A stretch of DNA of 64,000 nucleotides from Oceanicella sp. SM1341. GTDB lineage: Bacteria; Pseudomonadota; Alphaproteobacteria; Rhodobacterales; Rhodobacteraceae. Below are positions 1 through 9,871 of this stretch, piece by piece. The position numbers and the translations under genes are program-made. The stretch covers positions 1 to 64,000 of the forward strand of contig NZ_QRGC01000014.1 of the NCBI RefSeq assembly GCF_003448965.1, read 5' to 3'. Below the pieces are notes generated by a model. It ran no database searches. It was not told where the DNA came from and saw only the letters and a program-made list of their open reading frames with translations. Positions within the stretch are counted from its first letter, which is position 1; each line of letters begins with the position of its first letter.

Positions 1-1
1 C

Positions 2-526
2 GCCACGGGCCGCGCCATCACCGTCACGGCGGCGCGGGATGCCCCGGGCCCGCCCGCGCCGGGCACGCTGCAGGTGCGCTTCGCCGACGCCCCCGCCCGC
101 CGGGCGCTGGCCGACCGTCTCGCCCCCCGTCTCGGCGAGGGCGGCCGGCTGGTGCCGGCCCTGCGCGCCGACCCGCCGCCCTCGCCCTGCCTGTTCTGGC
201 CGGTGCTCACCGGGGAGGGGCGGATCTCGGCCGCGCTGGTGGTGATCGCCGCCGAGACCGCCGGCCTCGTGCGCCTCGCCTGCATCCACGAGGAGGTCAC
301 CCAGGCGCTCGGCCTGTTCAACGACGGCCCCGGCGTGCGTCCCTCGCTCTTCAACGACGACCAGGAATTCGCCCTGCTCACGCGGCATGACGCGGCTCTG
401 CTCGCCATGCTATACGATACGCATCTCCATCCGGGGCAGCCCGCATCCGCGGTGCGCCCGTTCCTGCCCGCTGCCGCCGACCGCGCCCTCGCTTCCGGGG
501 CCGCGGCCATTCCCTCGGCCGACTGA
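2..526 (+). CDS. DUF2927 family protein (5' end outside window)
   Basis: This gene is cut by the window edge; the reading frame is open from base 2, so the signal peptide cannot be seen. The C-terminal half carries CLFWPVLTGEG, a second conserved Cys in the segment LACIHEEVTQALGL, and the block RPSLFNDDQEFALLTRHD, all nearly identical in the next gene. HEEVTQ resembles a zincin-like HExxx motif, although the usual second His is Gln. The family is known only as a domain of unknown function, frequent in Rhodobacterales as secreted or lipoprotein forms. It is the first of four tandem, co-directional paralogues, with 37 nt to the next start. The function is unknown; a metal-binding or protease-like role is only inference from the motif. 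Confidence 0.8.
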   Translation, partial: ATGRAITVTAARDAPGPPAPGTLQVRFADAPARRALADRLAPRLGEGGRLVPALRADPPPSPCLFWPVLTGEGRISAALVVIAAETAGLVRLACIHEEVTQALGLFNDGPGVRPSLFNDDQEFALLTRHDAALLAMLYDTHLHPGQPASAVRPFLPAAADRALASGAAAIPSAD

Positions 527-563
527 GTGTCGGCCCACGCTCTTTCTGCCCGGGTTCATTGCC

Positions 564-1448
564 GTGAAATCTGTTGTTCTTGCCGCTGCCTGCCTGCTCG
601 TCCTCTCCGGCTGCGAACGCCCGCTGGAGACGCAGTACCGCGAGCTGGGAAACCTGCTCTCCTCCACCAACCGCATGCGCACCGACTACGACCCCACCGA
701 TGCGCCGGTGACCCGCGACATGCTGGTGCGCGACTTCGAGACCATCGCCCTCTACTACGAGCACGGCACCGACGACGAGGGCAACGACATCGGCCCCGTG
801 CCCACGCCGCTCGAGCGCTGGGAGCAGCCGGTACGGGTGCGGCTGATCTTCGACCACGATGCCGAGCGCCCCGAGATCGAGGAGACCATGCGCTGGACGC
901 GCGACTTCACCGCCCGCCTCACCAGGCTCAGCGGCGTGCCGATCACCGTCACCGGCTCGGGCCCCGAGGGGCTGGAGCCGGGCGACATGATCGTGTTGTT
1001 CTACCATGACGAGAGCCGGGCCGCGTTGGCCGATGCGCTGCGCAGCTCGGAGGACGGCTCGGACAACCGCGTCTCCATCGGCATCCGCGACACGCCGGCC
1101 GAGGAGATCTGCTTCTTCTGGCCCGTCGCCGATGACGAGACGCACGAGCTGAAGAACGTGCTGATGATCATGAAGTCGGAGACGCGCGACCTGATGCGGC
1201 TCTCGTGCATCCACGAGGAGCTCACCCAGGCCATGGGCCTCTACAACGATGACGACGACGTGCGCCCCTCGCTGTTCAACGACGACGAGGAGTTCGCCCT
1301 GCTCACCCGGCATGACGCGCTGCTGCTGCGCATGCTCTACGACCCCGCGCTCACCCCCGGCATGAGTGCGGAGGAGGTGCGCCCGCTGCTGCCCGCCGTG
1401 GCCGACCGCGCCCTTGCCGCCGACGCGGCCGCCCCCTACCAGCCCTGA
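564..1448 (+). CDS. DUF2927 family lipoprotein with HEELTQ motif
   Basis: The product is 294 aa from a GTG start, chosen because it opens directly into a lipoprotein signal (VKSVVLAAACLLVLSGC) whose lipobox LSGC predicts lipidation at Cys-17. The frame is open further upstream, but that part has no secretion signal. The C-terminal domain matches the preceding gene closely (EEICFFWPV, LSCIHEELTQAMGLYND with His at residue 217, RPSLFNDDEEFALLTRHD, and the tail EEVRPLLPAVADRAL). It is probably anchored in the outer or inner membrane facing the periplasm. It is the second member of a four-gene tandem array and retains the putative metal-binding HEExTQ segment. The biochemical function is unknown. 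Confidence 0.85.
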   Translation: MKSVVLAAACLLVLSGCERPLETQYRELGNLLSSTNRMRTDYDPTDAPVTRDMLVRDFETIALYYEHGTDDEGNDIGPVPTPLERWEQPVRVRLIFDHDAERPEIEETMRWTRDFTARLTRLSGVPITVTGSGPEGLEPGDMIVLFYHDESRAALADALRSSEDGSDNRVSIGIRDTPAEEICFFWPVADDETHELKNVLMIMKSETRDLMRLSCIHEELTQAMGLYNDDDDVRPSLFNDDEEFALLTRHDALLLRMLYDPALTPGMSAEEVRPLLPAVADRALAADAAAPYQP

Positions 1449-1459
1449 GGACCCCCGCC

Positions 1460-2287
1460 ATGCGCCTGCGCCTCCTCGCCATCGTGCCGCTGCTCGCCGC
1501 CTGCGCCGGCGCCCCGCCCGCCACCGGGCCGAAGGTGGCCGTCTTCGACGGCGCCCGCATGCTGACCGCCACGCTGACGCACACCGCCGCAACCCCGCCA
1601 GCGATGGACTGGGCCGGGCCCACGGTCTCCGACACGCTTCCCGCAGGCCCGCCGCTCGCTGCCACACTCGCGGCGGCGGCGGCCGCCGGCCCGGCGGACA
1701 TGTACTGGGCCGGGCGGCCGGTGCTGCAGGTGATCTCGCCCGCCGGCCCCCGCCCGCAGGACCTCGCCCGCCTCACCTGGCGCGCCGATGCCTTCCTCGA
1801 CGCGGCCGGGCTCGACACCCCGGCCAGCCCGCCCGCAGCCCTGCGGGTGCTCATCCTGCCGCCCGGGGAACTGGCCCGCAGGCTCGCCGCCGTGCCCGCC
1901 CCGGACCCGGCAACCGAGCACCCGGGCGCCCGCGCCCTCTCGCTCGGCTGCTTCGCCGGGGCGCAGGCCGGGGCTCAGGGGGGGGCGGATCCCGCCGTGC
2001 TCACCGGCGCCGAGGTCTGGGTCTCCGACGCCCTGCGCCAGCCCCAGCGCGACAATTGCCTCGACCTCGCCCTGCTGAGCGCGCTCGACGGCCGGGCCGC
2101 ACGGGCCGGCGGCATGATCGGCGTGAGCCCGAACCGGGACTTCGCGATACTGGACACCACGTCGCTCATCATGAACCATGACCCCGCGCTGCGCGCCGCG
2201 CGCACCCCCGAAGCCCGACGCGCCGCCTTGATCACGGCCGGGAAGCGGGCCCTCGACATCGCGGTCGCCGACCCCCGCCTGTACTGA
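1460..2287 (+). CDS. Divergent DUF2927-like lipoprotein
   Basis: The product is 275 aa and starts 11 nt after the preceding stop, so it is in the same operon. The N-terminus MRLRLLAIVPLLAAC is a short lipoprotein signal with lipobox LAAC. The rest is weakly related to its neighbours: a conserved Cys block (SLGCFAG), a beta-strand-like AEVWVSDALRQPQRDNC and the helix CLDLALLSALDG occupy the positions that hold CIHEELTQAMGL in the first two genes. The His-Glu pair is therefore absent and the FNDDEEFALLTRHD block is degenerate (NRDFAILDTTSLIMNHD). I interpret it as a diverged paralogue that lost the putative metal site. Function unknown. Confidence 0.75.
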   Translation: MRLRLLAIVPLLAACAGAPPATGPKVAVFDGARMLTATLTHTAATPPAMDWAGPTVSDTLPAGPPLAATLAAAAAAGPADMYWAGRPVLQVISPAGPRPQDLARLTWRADAFLDAAGLDTPASPPAALRVLILPPGELARRLAAVPAPDPATEHPGARALSLGCFAGAQAGAQGGADPAVLTGAEVWVSDALRQPQRDNCLDLALLSALDGRAARAGGMIGVSPNRDFAILDTTSLIMNHDPALRAARTPEARRAALITAGKRALDIAVADPRLY

Positions 2288-2308
2288 CCATCTGAAAGAC
2301 TGCGCCTC

Positions 2309-3151
2309 ATGCCCCTCTCGCTGCCCCACCTGCTCCCCGGCCTCGCCCTTGCCCTCGCGCTCGCCGCCTGCACCGACCCGAACGGGCCCGAACGCTCGGA
2401 TGCGCTCATCGTGCGCAGCGCGCCGGGCACGGATGCGGCGGAGGCCGCGCAGTCCGCCCCGCCCGCCACGCCGGAGGAGGCCTTCGAGCGTGGGGTCTTC
2501 CTCACCGACCAGCCGGAGGCGGCGCGCAAGGCCCCGGTCGTCACCCGCTGGGAACGGCGCCCGGAGGCCTTCGTGCTCGACCTCACCGGCCCCGAGATGC
2601 CCCTGCCCGAAGACGTGGCCGCCCTCGCCGAGGCGGGCGCGCATTACCTGCCGATGACCGGGCTCGCGCCCGGCACCGCTGACGGCCCGCCCGCCGAGAT
2701 CCGCATGATCATCACCCCGCCCGAGACCGTGGCCCGCATGGCCGAGCGGCTCTTCGGCCCCGGCATGGCGGCGCTGCGCCGCGAGGGCGAGGCGCCGGAC
2801 GCGCTGAGCTGCTTTGCAAACCTCGTCTTCGACACCTCCCGGCCCGGGGTGATCGCGGGGGCGGCCGTGGTCGTCTCCGGCGCGCTCGGTGCCGAGCGGC
2901 GGGCGAACTGCTTCCGCCTCGGCATGCTCCTCGCGCTGCGCCCCAGCGCGAGCTTCGTGGACGGGGCGGAGGACTTCTCCCTCGACACGCCCCCCTCCCG
3001 CGCGCAGGAGGTGCAGCTGCGCATGCTCTACGACCCCGCGCTCGCCCCCGGCATGACGCTGGAGCAGGCAAGGCCGCTGCTGCCCGCCGTGGCCGCGCGC
3101 GCCCTGCTCGCCGACCGCGCGGCGCATGGCGGCACGCCGGCGCTGCCCTGA
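2309..3151 (+). CDS. Divergent DUF2927-like lipoprotein
   Basis: The product is 280 aa with a lipoprotein signal ending LALALAAC. It is the fourth member of the tandem DUF2927 array, 21 nt after the third. The C-terminal repeat unit is well kept (EVQLRMLYDPALAPGMTLEQARPLLPAVAARAL, matching gene two), and two Cys flank an AVVVSGALGAERR strand, but the HEExTQ helix is replaced by CFRLGMLLALRP. It thus has the scaffold without the putative catalytic or metal residues. The next gene downstream belongs to an unrelated pathway, so the array ends here. Function unknown; a non-catalytic partner of the first two proteins is one possibility. Confidence 0.78.
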   Translation: MPLSLPHLLPGLALALALAACTDPNGPERSDALIVRSAPGTDAAEAAQSAPPATPEEAFERGVFLTDQPEAARKAPVVTRWERRPEAFVLDLTGPEMPLPEDVAALAEAGAHYLPMTGLAPGTADGPPAEIRMIITPPETVARMAERLFGPGMAALRREGEAPDALSCFANLVFDTSRPGVIAGAAVVVSGALGAERRANCFRLGMLLALRPSASFVDGAEDFSLDTPPSRAQEVQLRMLYDPALAPGMTLEQARPLLPAVAARALLADRAAHGGTPALP

Positions 3152-3174
3152 GCCGAAACTTTCGGAGATTCCGG

Positions 3175-3203
3175 CTTTCAATCGGCGGGAGAGGCGCTAT
3201 ACT
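3175..3203 (+). promoter_or_regulatory. Predicted sigma-70 promoter of leuL-leuA
   Basis: A -35-like CTTTCA (3175-3180) and a good -10 TATACT (3198-3203) are separated by 17 nt. The expected start of transcription, about 3209-3212, falls on or next to the leuL ATG, so the leader peptide would be translated from a leaderless or nearly leaderless mRNA. This is a sequence match only. Confidence 0.5.
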
Positions 3204-3211
3204 TGCCGCCC

Positions 3212-3301
3212 ATGAGACATGATCGGAACAGCATTCTGACGGCCTGCGGTGCATCCTGCGCCCTCCCGCTTGCTGCCCTTCTCCTCCTTAGCCGCCCCTG
3301 A
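3212..3301 (+). CDS. leuL: leu operon leader peptide (attenuator)
   Basis: This is a 29-aa ORF in the 5' leader of leuA. Seven of 29 codons are leucine, including four in a row (CTT CTC CTC CTT, 3278-3289), with CTT unusually frequent for such a GC-rich genome. There is no Shine-Dalgarno; the ATG lies at the predicted transcription start, as reported for the leaderless trpL of some alphaproteobacteria. The stop codon lies inside the 5' arm of a perfect hairpin (3295-3334). Known biology: leader peptides rich in the regulatory amino acid sense charged tRNA through ribosome stalling. The role in leucine control of leuA is inferred from this layout. Confidence 0.72.
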   Translation: MRHDRNSILTACGASCALPLAALLLLSRP

Positions 3302-3334
3302 GCGTGCCGGGACGTCGGCGCGCGCGCTCAGGGG
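3295..3334 (+). promoter_or_regulatory. leuA leader hairpin overlapping the leuL stop codon
   Basis: A 10-bp perfect stem (CCCCTGAGCG at 3295-3304 with CGCTCAGGGG at 3325-3334), extendable by a G-U and two more pairs, begins at the last sense codon of leuL and contains its TGA. A competing hairpin, TCCGG (3337-3341) with CCGGA (3357-3361), follows and ends just before the leuA ribosome binding site (AAGGA, 3365-3369). No U-run follows the first stem, so it may act on translation or through a factor rather than as a classic intrinsic terminator. Confidence 0.6.
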
Positions 3335-3379
3335 TATCCGGATCGCGCCGCACCACCCGGACCTAAGGACCATCTCCAG

Positions 3380-4945
3380 ATGACCAGCACCACCCCTTCC
3401 AAGCAGGACCGCGTCCTGATCTTCGACACCACCCTGCGTGACGGCGAACAGTCGCCCGGCGCGTCGATGACCCACGAGGAGAAGCTCGCCATCGCCGAGT
3501 TGCTCGACGAAATGGGCGTCGACATCATCGAGGCCGGCTTCCCCATCGCCTCCGAGGGCGATTTCGAGGCGGTCTCCGACATCGCGCGGCTGGCCAAGCG
3601 CTCGGTGATCTGCGGCCTCGCCCGCGCCTCCATCGGCGACATCGACCGCTGCTGGGAGGCCGTGCGCCACGCGAAGCGCCCGCGTATCCACACCTTCATC
3701 GGCACCTCGCCCCTGCACCGCGAGCACCAGCTCTCGATGAGCAAGGAACAGGTGCTGGAGAAGATCGCCGCCACCGTCTCCCACGCGCGCAACCTGTGCG
3801 AGGACATCCAGTGGTCGCCCATGGACGCGACCCGCACGGAAGAGGACTTCCTCTGCCAGTCGATCGAGACCGCGGTGAAGGCCGGTGCGACCACCATCAA
3901 CATCCCCGACACCGTGGGCTACACCGCGCCGGGCGAGAGCGCGCAGATCATCCGCATGCTGCTCGAGCGGGTGCCCGGCCTCGACAAATGCGTGATCGCC
4001 ACCCACTGCCACAACGACCTCGGCATGGCGACGGCCAACGCGCTGGCCGCGGTGGAGGCCGGTGCCCGGCAGATCGAGTGCACCATCAACGGCCTGGGCG
4101 AGCGCGCCGGCAACACGGCGCTGGAAGAGGTGGTGATGGCGCTGCGCGTGCGCAACGACATCATGCCCTACAACACCGGCGTCGACAGCACCCGGCTGAT
4201 GCAGGCGAGCCGCATGGTCGCCTCCGCCGCCGGTTTCCCGGTGCAGTTCAACAAGGCGATCGTGGGCAAGAACGCCTTCGCCCACGAGAGCGGCATCCAC
4301 CAGGACGGCATGCTGAAACACGCCGGCACCTTCGAGATCATGCGCCCGGCCGACGTGGGGCTGAACGCCACCGCGCTGGTGCTGGGCAAGCACTCGGGCC
4401 GGCACGCGCTGAAGAACAAGCTCAAGGAGCTGGGCTACGAGCTGGGTGACAACCAGCTCTCGGACGTGTTCGTGCGCTTCAAGGCGCTGGCCGACCGCAA
4501 GAAGGAGGTCTACGACGAGGACCTGGTGGCGCTGATGGAGGTGGAGGCCTCCTCGGCGGCCAACGAGCGCATCCGGGTGAAGTCCCTGCGCGTGGTCTGC
4601 GGCACCGAGGGGCCCCAGACCGCCGACCTCGTGCTGGAGATCGACGGCACCGACCACGAGACCCATGCCACCGGCGACGGCCCGGTCGACGCCGCGTTCA
4701 ACGCGGTGAAGGCACTGGTGCCGCACACGGGCGCGACGCTGCAGCTCTACCAGGTGCATGCCGTCACCGAGGGCACCGACGCCCAGGCCACCGTGACCGT
4801 GCGGCTGGAGGAGGACGGCAAGATCGCCTCCGGCCAGTCCGCCGACACCGACACCGTGGTCGCCTCCACCAAGGCCTATGTGAACGCGCTCAACAAGCTC
4901 ATCGTGCGGCGCAAGAAATCCGCGCCCCAGGCCATGAGCGCCTGA
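3380..4945 (+). CDS. leuA: 2-isopropylmalate synthase
   Basis: The product is 521 aa, the usual length for bacterial LeuA. It condenses acetyl-CoA with 2-oxoisovalerate in the first committed step of leucine synthesis in the cytoplasm. The N-terminal TIM-barrel has the DTTLRDGEQSPG signature with the metal-ligand Asp, the HCHNDLGMA motif with the metal-binding His pair, and NGLGERAGN. A C-terminal regulatory domain from about residue 390 carries the leucine-inhibition fold. The start has AAGGA upstream. It is preceded by a leucine-rich leader peptide, which implies attenuation control, and followed by a GC-rich terminator-like hairpin. It stands as a single-gene transcription unit. Confidence 0.96.
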   Translation: MTSTTPSKQDRVLIFDTTLRDGEQSPGASMTHEEKLAIAELLDEMGVDIIEAGFPIASEGDFEAVSDIARLAKRSVICGLARASIGDIDRCWEAVRHAKRPRIHTFIGTSPLHREHQLSMSKEQVLEKIAATVSHARNLCEDIQWSPMDATRTEEDFLCQSIETAVKAGATTINIPDTVGYTAPGESAQIIRMLLERVPGLDKCVIATHCHNDLGMATANALAAVEAGARQIECTINGLGERAGNTALEEVVMALRVRNDIMPYNTGVDSTRLMQASRMVASAAGFPVQFNKAIVGKNAFAHESGIHQDGMLKHAGTFEIMRPADVGLNATALVLGKHSGRHALKNKLKELGYELGDNQLSDVFVRFKALADRKKEVYDEDLVALMEVEASSAANERIRVKSLRVVCGTEGPQTADLVLEIDGTDHETHATGDGPVDAAFNAVKALVPHTGATLQLYQVHAVTEGTDAQATVTVRLEEDGKIASGQSADTDTVVASTKAYVNALNKLIVRRKKSAPQAMSA

Positions 4946-4959
4946 GCGGAGGCCGCGAG

Positions 4960-4987
4960 GCCCCGGGGCAGGCCCGGGGCGCGTTTT
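4960..4987 (+). terminator. Terminator-like hairpin after leuA
   Basis: Perfect 8-bp stem GCCCCGGG (4960-4967) / CCCGGGGC (4973-4980) with a 5-nt loop, followed by GCGTTTT. It starts 15 nt after the leuA stop, which fits an intrinsic terminator with a short U-tract. Confidence 0.6.
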
Positions 4988-5040
4988 CGCGGGGTGGCCT
5001 CCGGGCCGCCCCGTTTTCGTGTCCGGGCGCGGCGCGCTGA

Positions 5041-6432
<1,392 letters not shown>

Positions 6433-6486
6433 GCCCGGCGGGCAGCCGCCCGGCGCACGCCTGACGGAACGGGCAAGGGGACCGGA

Positions 6487-7398
6487 TTGGCCTCAAACCG
6501 CGAAACCGTACCCAGCTTCGGGCGCACCTTCCGCCAGATCCTGCTGGCGGTGCTGGCCGCCGTCTGCGTGGCGCTCTTCGCGCTCTGGCGCATCGACAGC
6601 CCGCGCGTGGAGCGGCTGCGCATGGCGCTGATCGACACCGTCGCCCCCTCCATCGAATGGTCCTCCACCCCCTTCGCGGGGCTGGTGCGCATGGCGGAGG
6701 ACTTCCAGTCCTACTCCCGCGTCTACGAGCAGAACGAGGAGCTGCGCCGCGAGCTGCAGCGCCTGCGCGGCTGGCGCGAGGCCGCCGTGCAGCTCGAGCA
6801 GGAGAACGCCCGGCTGCGCGCGCTCAACAACGTCCACCTCTCGCCCCGGCTCGCCTTCGTCACCGGCGAGGTGGTGGCGGATTCGGGGGGGCCCTTCCTG
6901 CAGTCCGCCCTCCTGAACATCGGCGAGCGCGACGGCGTGGAGGACGGCTCCGCCGCGGTGGACGGGCTGGGCCTCGTCGGCCGGGTGTCGGGCGTGGGGC
7001 GCGACACGGCGCGGGTGATCTTCCTCACCGACGCGAACTCCCGCGTGCCGGTGATCGTGAAACCCTCCGGCCGGCGCGCCATCATCTCGGGCGACAACAC
7101 CGACGCCCCGCGGCTCGACTTCCTCGAATCGGTTGACCAGATCAGCCCCGGTGACCGGGTGGTGACCTCGGGCGACGGCGGCATCTTCCCGCCCGACCTG
7201 CTGGTGGGCCAGGTGGTGACCCTGCAGAACGGCACCGTGCGCGTGCGCCTCGCGGCGGATTACCGGCGGCTCGAGTTCCTGCGCGTGCTGCGCTTCGCGC
7301 CGCCGCCGCGCATCGAGGGCCCGGGCGGGCTGATCCTGCCCGGCGGGCCCATCGCCCTGCCCGAGCTGCCCGACCTCTCGCAGGACGTGACGCAATGA
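6487..7398 (+). CDS. mreC: Rod-shape-determining protein MreC
   Basis: The product is 303 aa from a TTG start, supported by AAGGGG seven nt upstream and by lack of a better start. An N-terminal membrane helix (about residues 16-36) is followed by a heptad-rich coiled coil (about 75-115) and a beta-rich MreC domain; the last 35 residues are Pro/Gly-rich. MreC is a periplasmic scaffold that links MreB filaments to PBP2 and RodA. The end overlaps mreD by 4 nt (ATGA), so the two are translationally coupled. Confidence 0.93.
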   Translation: MASNRETVPSFGRTFRQILLAVLAAVCVALFALWRIDSPRVERLRMALIDTVAPSIEWSSTPFAGLVRMAEDFQSYSRVYEQNEELRRELQRLRGWREAAVQLEQENARLRALNNVHLSPRLAFVTGEVVADSGGPFLQSALLNIGERDGVEDGSAAVDGLGLVGRVSGVGRDTARVIFLTDANSRVPVIVKPSGRRAIISGDNTDAPRLDFLESVDQISPGDRVVTSGDGGIFPPDLLVGQVVTLQNGTVRVRLAADYRRLEFLRVLRFAPPPRIEGPGGLILPGGPIALPELPDLSQDVTQ

Positions 7399-7922
7399 GC
7401 AGCCGGGAGAGCACGCGCACCTGGGCAGGCATGGTGGCGCTGCCGCTGGTCTCGGCGCTGGGGCTCCTGATCTCGCTCGCGCCGGTGGGGCTCTCGGCCA
7501 CCGACATGCCGATGCCCGACCTCGTCTACCTGCCGATCGCGGTCTGGCTCATCCGCCGGCCGGAGGCGGCGCCGCTGCTGCTGGTCTTCGCCATCGGCCT
7601 CGCGGCGGACCTGCTGCGCGGCGGGCCGCTGGGCATCGGCGTGCTGGGGCTGATCGGGGCGGGCGAGCTGCTGCGCCGCATGTCCGAGGGGCTGGTGCGC
7701 GGGCCCTTCATGATGGAATGGCTGGTGGCGGGCGGGCTGTTCATCGGGCTGCTCGCCTTCCAGTGCGTGGCGCTCTGGCTCACCTTCTCGCCGCGCCCGG
7801 CCTTCGGCCTGTTGTGGCAGCATGCCGCCGGCACCGTGCTGCTCTACCCGCTCGTCGCTTTCGCGCTGCGCCCGCTCACCGGCCCGCGCGGCCGGGCTTC
7901 GGCAGAGAGGAGCCTCGCATGA
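7395..7922 (+). CDS. mreD: Rod-shape-determining protein MreD
   Basis: The product is 175 aa and strongly hydrophobic, with about five predicted membrane helices, as expected for MreD, an integral inner-membrane partner of MreC. Its start overlaps the mreC stop and its stop overlaps the mrdA start (both ATGA), so expression is tightly coupled across the operon. Sequence conservation in the family is low; the assignment leans on hydropathy, size and position. Confidence 0.9.
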   Translation: MSSRESTRTWAGMVALPLVSALGLLISLAPVGLSATDMPMPDLVYLPIAVWLIRRPEAAPLLLVFAIGLAADLLRGGPLGIGVLGLIGAGELLRRMSEGLVRGPFMMEWLVAGGLFIGLLAFQCVALWLTFSPRPAFGLLWQHAAGTVLLYPLVAFALRPLTGPRGRASAERSLA

Positions 7923-9856
7923 GCCGCCTGCAGTTCCAGAAGAAGGACGGCCCGCGCATCTCGCGCCGCGGGCTGCTGCTGCTGGGCGGCCAGCTCGGCG
8001 TGGTGGGCGTGCTGGGCTGGCGCATGCGCCAGCTCCAGGTGGAGAACTCCGAGCGCTACCGCCTGCTGGCCGAGGAAAACCGCATCAACATGCGGCTCAT
8101 CCCCCCCGCCCGCGGCCTGATCTTCGACCGCGAGGGCCGCGCGCTGGCGGTCAACCGGCAGAACTACCGCATCGTGATGATCCGCGAGCAGGCCGGCGAC
8201 CCCGAGGAGGCGCTCGACCGCCTCTCCCGGCTCATCGACATCCCCGAGGCCCAGCGCGCAAGGGTGCTCAAGGAGGCGCGCCAGAAGAGCGCCTTCGTGC
8301 CCGTGACCGTGGCCGAGCACCTCAACTACGCCGAGTTCGCCCGGGTCTCGGCCAACAGCCCCGCCCTGCCCGGCATCATCCCCGAGGTGGGCCTGTCGCG
8401 CTTCTACCCGGAGCGCGAGGCGACCTCGCACCTGGTGGGCTACGTGGGCCCGGTCTCCGAGCGCGACCTGCAGGAGCAGGAAGACCCCGACCCGCTGCTG
8501 CAGATCCCGCGGTTCCAGATCGGCAAGACCGGGGTGGAGAAGCTCGACGAGGGCCAGCTGCGCGGCCATGCCGGCCTGAGCCGCATCGAGGTGAACTCGG
8601 TGGGCCGGGTGATGCGCGAGCTCGACCGCACCGAGGGCACCGCCGGCGCCAACCTCCAGCTCACCATCGACCTCGGCCTGCAGAACTTCGCCCTGCAGCG
8701 CCTCGCCGGCCAGAGCGCCGCGGCCGTGGTGATCGACGTGCAGACGGGCGATCTGATGGCCATGGCCTCGGCGCCGGGCTTCGACCCCAACCTCTTCGTC
8801 TTCGGCATCTCCTCGGCCAACTGGAGCGGGCTGCTGAACGACCCCTACCGCCCGCTCTCCAACAAGTCGGTCTCCGGCGCCTATCCGCCGGGCTCGACCT
8901 TCAAGATGACCGTGGCGCTCGCCGCCCTCGCCGACGGCGTGACCAATCCGAACGAGACGGTCTACTGCCCGGGCTACATGGAGGTGGGCAACCGCCGCTT
9001 CCACTGCTGGCGCCGCGGCGGGCACGGCCATATGAACATGCATGACGGGCTGAAGCATTCCTGCGACGTCTATTTCTACGAGATGGCCCGGCGCGTGGGC
9101 ATCGACAAGATCTCCCACATGGCCAACCGGCTGGGCATCGGCGTGCGCCACGAGCTGCCGCTGCCGGCGATCTCCGAGGGGCTCACCCCCACGCGGGAGT
9201 GGAAGCAGCGCACCCAGAACCAGGCCTGGCTGGTGGGCGATTCGATCAACGCCGGCATCGGCCAGGGCTACGTGCTCGCCACGCCCCTGCAGCTCGCGGT
9301 GATGAGCGCGCGCGTGGCCACCGGCCGCGCCGTGGTGCCCCGGCTGATCCGCGGCGTGGACAGCAAGCTCATCCCGCCCGAGGAGGCGCCCGATCTCGGC
9401 ATCGACCCCCGCCACCTCGCCGCGGTGCGCGGCGGCATGAACGGCGTGGTGAACGAGCGCCACGGCACCGGCTGGGGCTCGCGCATCGTCGACGACGCGA
9501 TGGCCATGGCCGGCAAGTCCGGCACCAGCCAGGTGCGCCAGATCACCGCCGAGGAGCGCCGCATGGGCGTGTTCCGCAACGAGGACCTGCCCTGGAACCG
9601 GCGCGACCACGCGCTCTTCGTGGCCTATGCCCCGGTGAAGGCGCCGCGCTACGCGGTGTCGGTGATCGTGGAGCACGGCGGCGGCGGCTCCTCCGTGGCC
9701 GCCCCGATCTGCCGCGACCTGCTGCTGCAGGCGCTCTACAAGGGCCCGCCGCCGCTCAGCGCCTACCCCGCCTCCGACCGCGAGGAGATCGAGCAGCGCC
9801 GCGCGCTGGAGCCGGAGGCGCCGCAGGCGCGCGCCCCCGCGCAGGACCGGGCCTGA
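7919..9856 (+). CDS. mrdA: Penicillin-binding protein 2 (elongation transpeptidase)
   Basis: The product is 645 aa. It cross-links peptidoglycan during cell elongation as a class B PBP anchored in the inner membrane. An N-terminal membrane segment (about 20-40) precedes the dimerisation/pedestal domain (IPPARGLIFDREGRALA) and the transpeptidase domain. Catalytic motifs are visible: STFK at Ser-326 to Lys-329, SCD at 381-383 and KSG at 533-535. The ATG at 7919 overlaps the mreD stop. The extra C-terminal 50 residues are Pro/Ala/Glu-rich. It pairs with the glycosyltransferase RodA encoded 15 nt downstream. Confidence 0.96.
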   Translation: MSRLQFQKKDGPRISRRGLLLLGGQLGVVGVLGWRMRQLQVENSERYRLLAEENRINMRLIPPARGLIFDREGRALAVNRQNYRIVMIREQAGDPEEALDRLSRLIDIPEAQRARVLKEARQKSAFVPVTVAEHLNYAEFARVSANSPALPGIIPEVGLSRFYPEREATSHLVGYVGPVSERDLQEQEDPDPLLQIPRFQIGKTGVEKLDEGQLRGHAGLSRIEVNSVGRVMRELDRTEGTAGANLQLTIDLGLQNFALQRLAGQSAAAVVIDVQTGDLMAMASAPGFDPNLFVFGISSANWSGLLNDPYRPLSNKSVSGAYPPGSTFKMTVALAALADGVTNPNETVYCPGYMEVGNRRFHCWRRGGHGHMNMHDGLKHSCDVYFYEMARRVGIDKISHMANRLGIGVRHELPLPAISEGLTPTREWKQRTQNQAWLVGDSINAGIGQGYVLATPLQLAVMSARVATGRAVVPRLIRGVDSKLIPPEEAPDLGIDPRHLAAVRGGMNGVVNERHGTGWGSRIVDDAMAMAGKSGTSQVRQITAEERRMGVFRNEDLPWNRRDHALFVAYAPVKAPRYAVSVIVEHGGGGSSVAAPICRDLLLQALYKGPPPLSAYPASDREEIEQRRALEPEAPQARAPAQDRA

Positions 9857-9871
9857 GGAGGGCGACACGCG

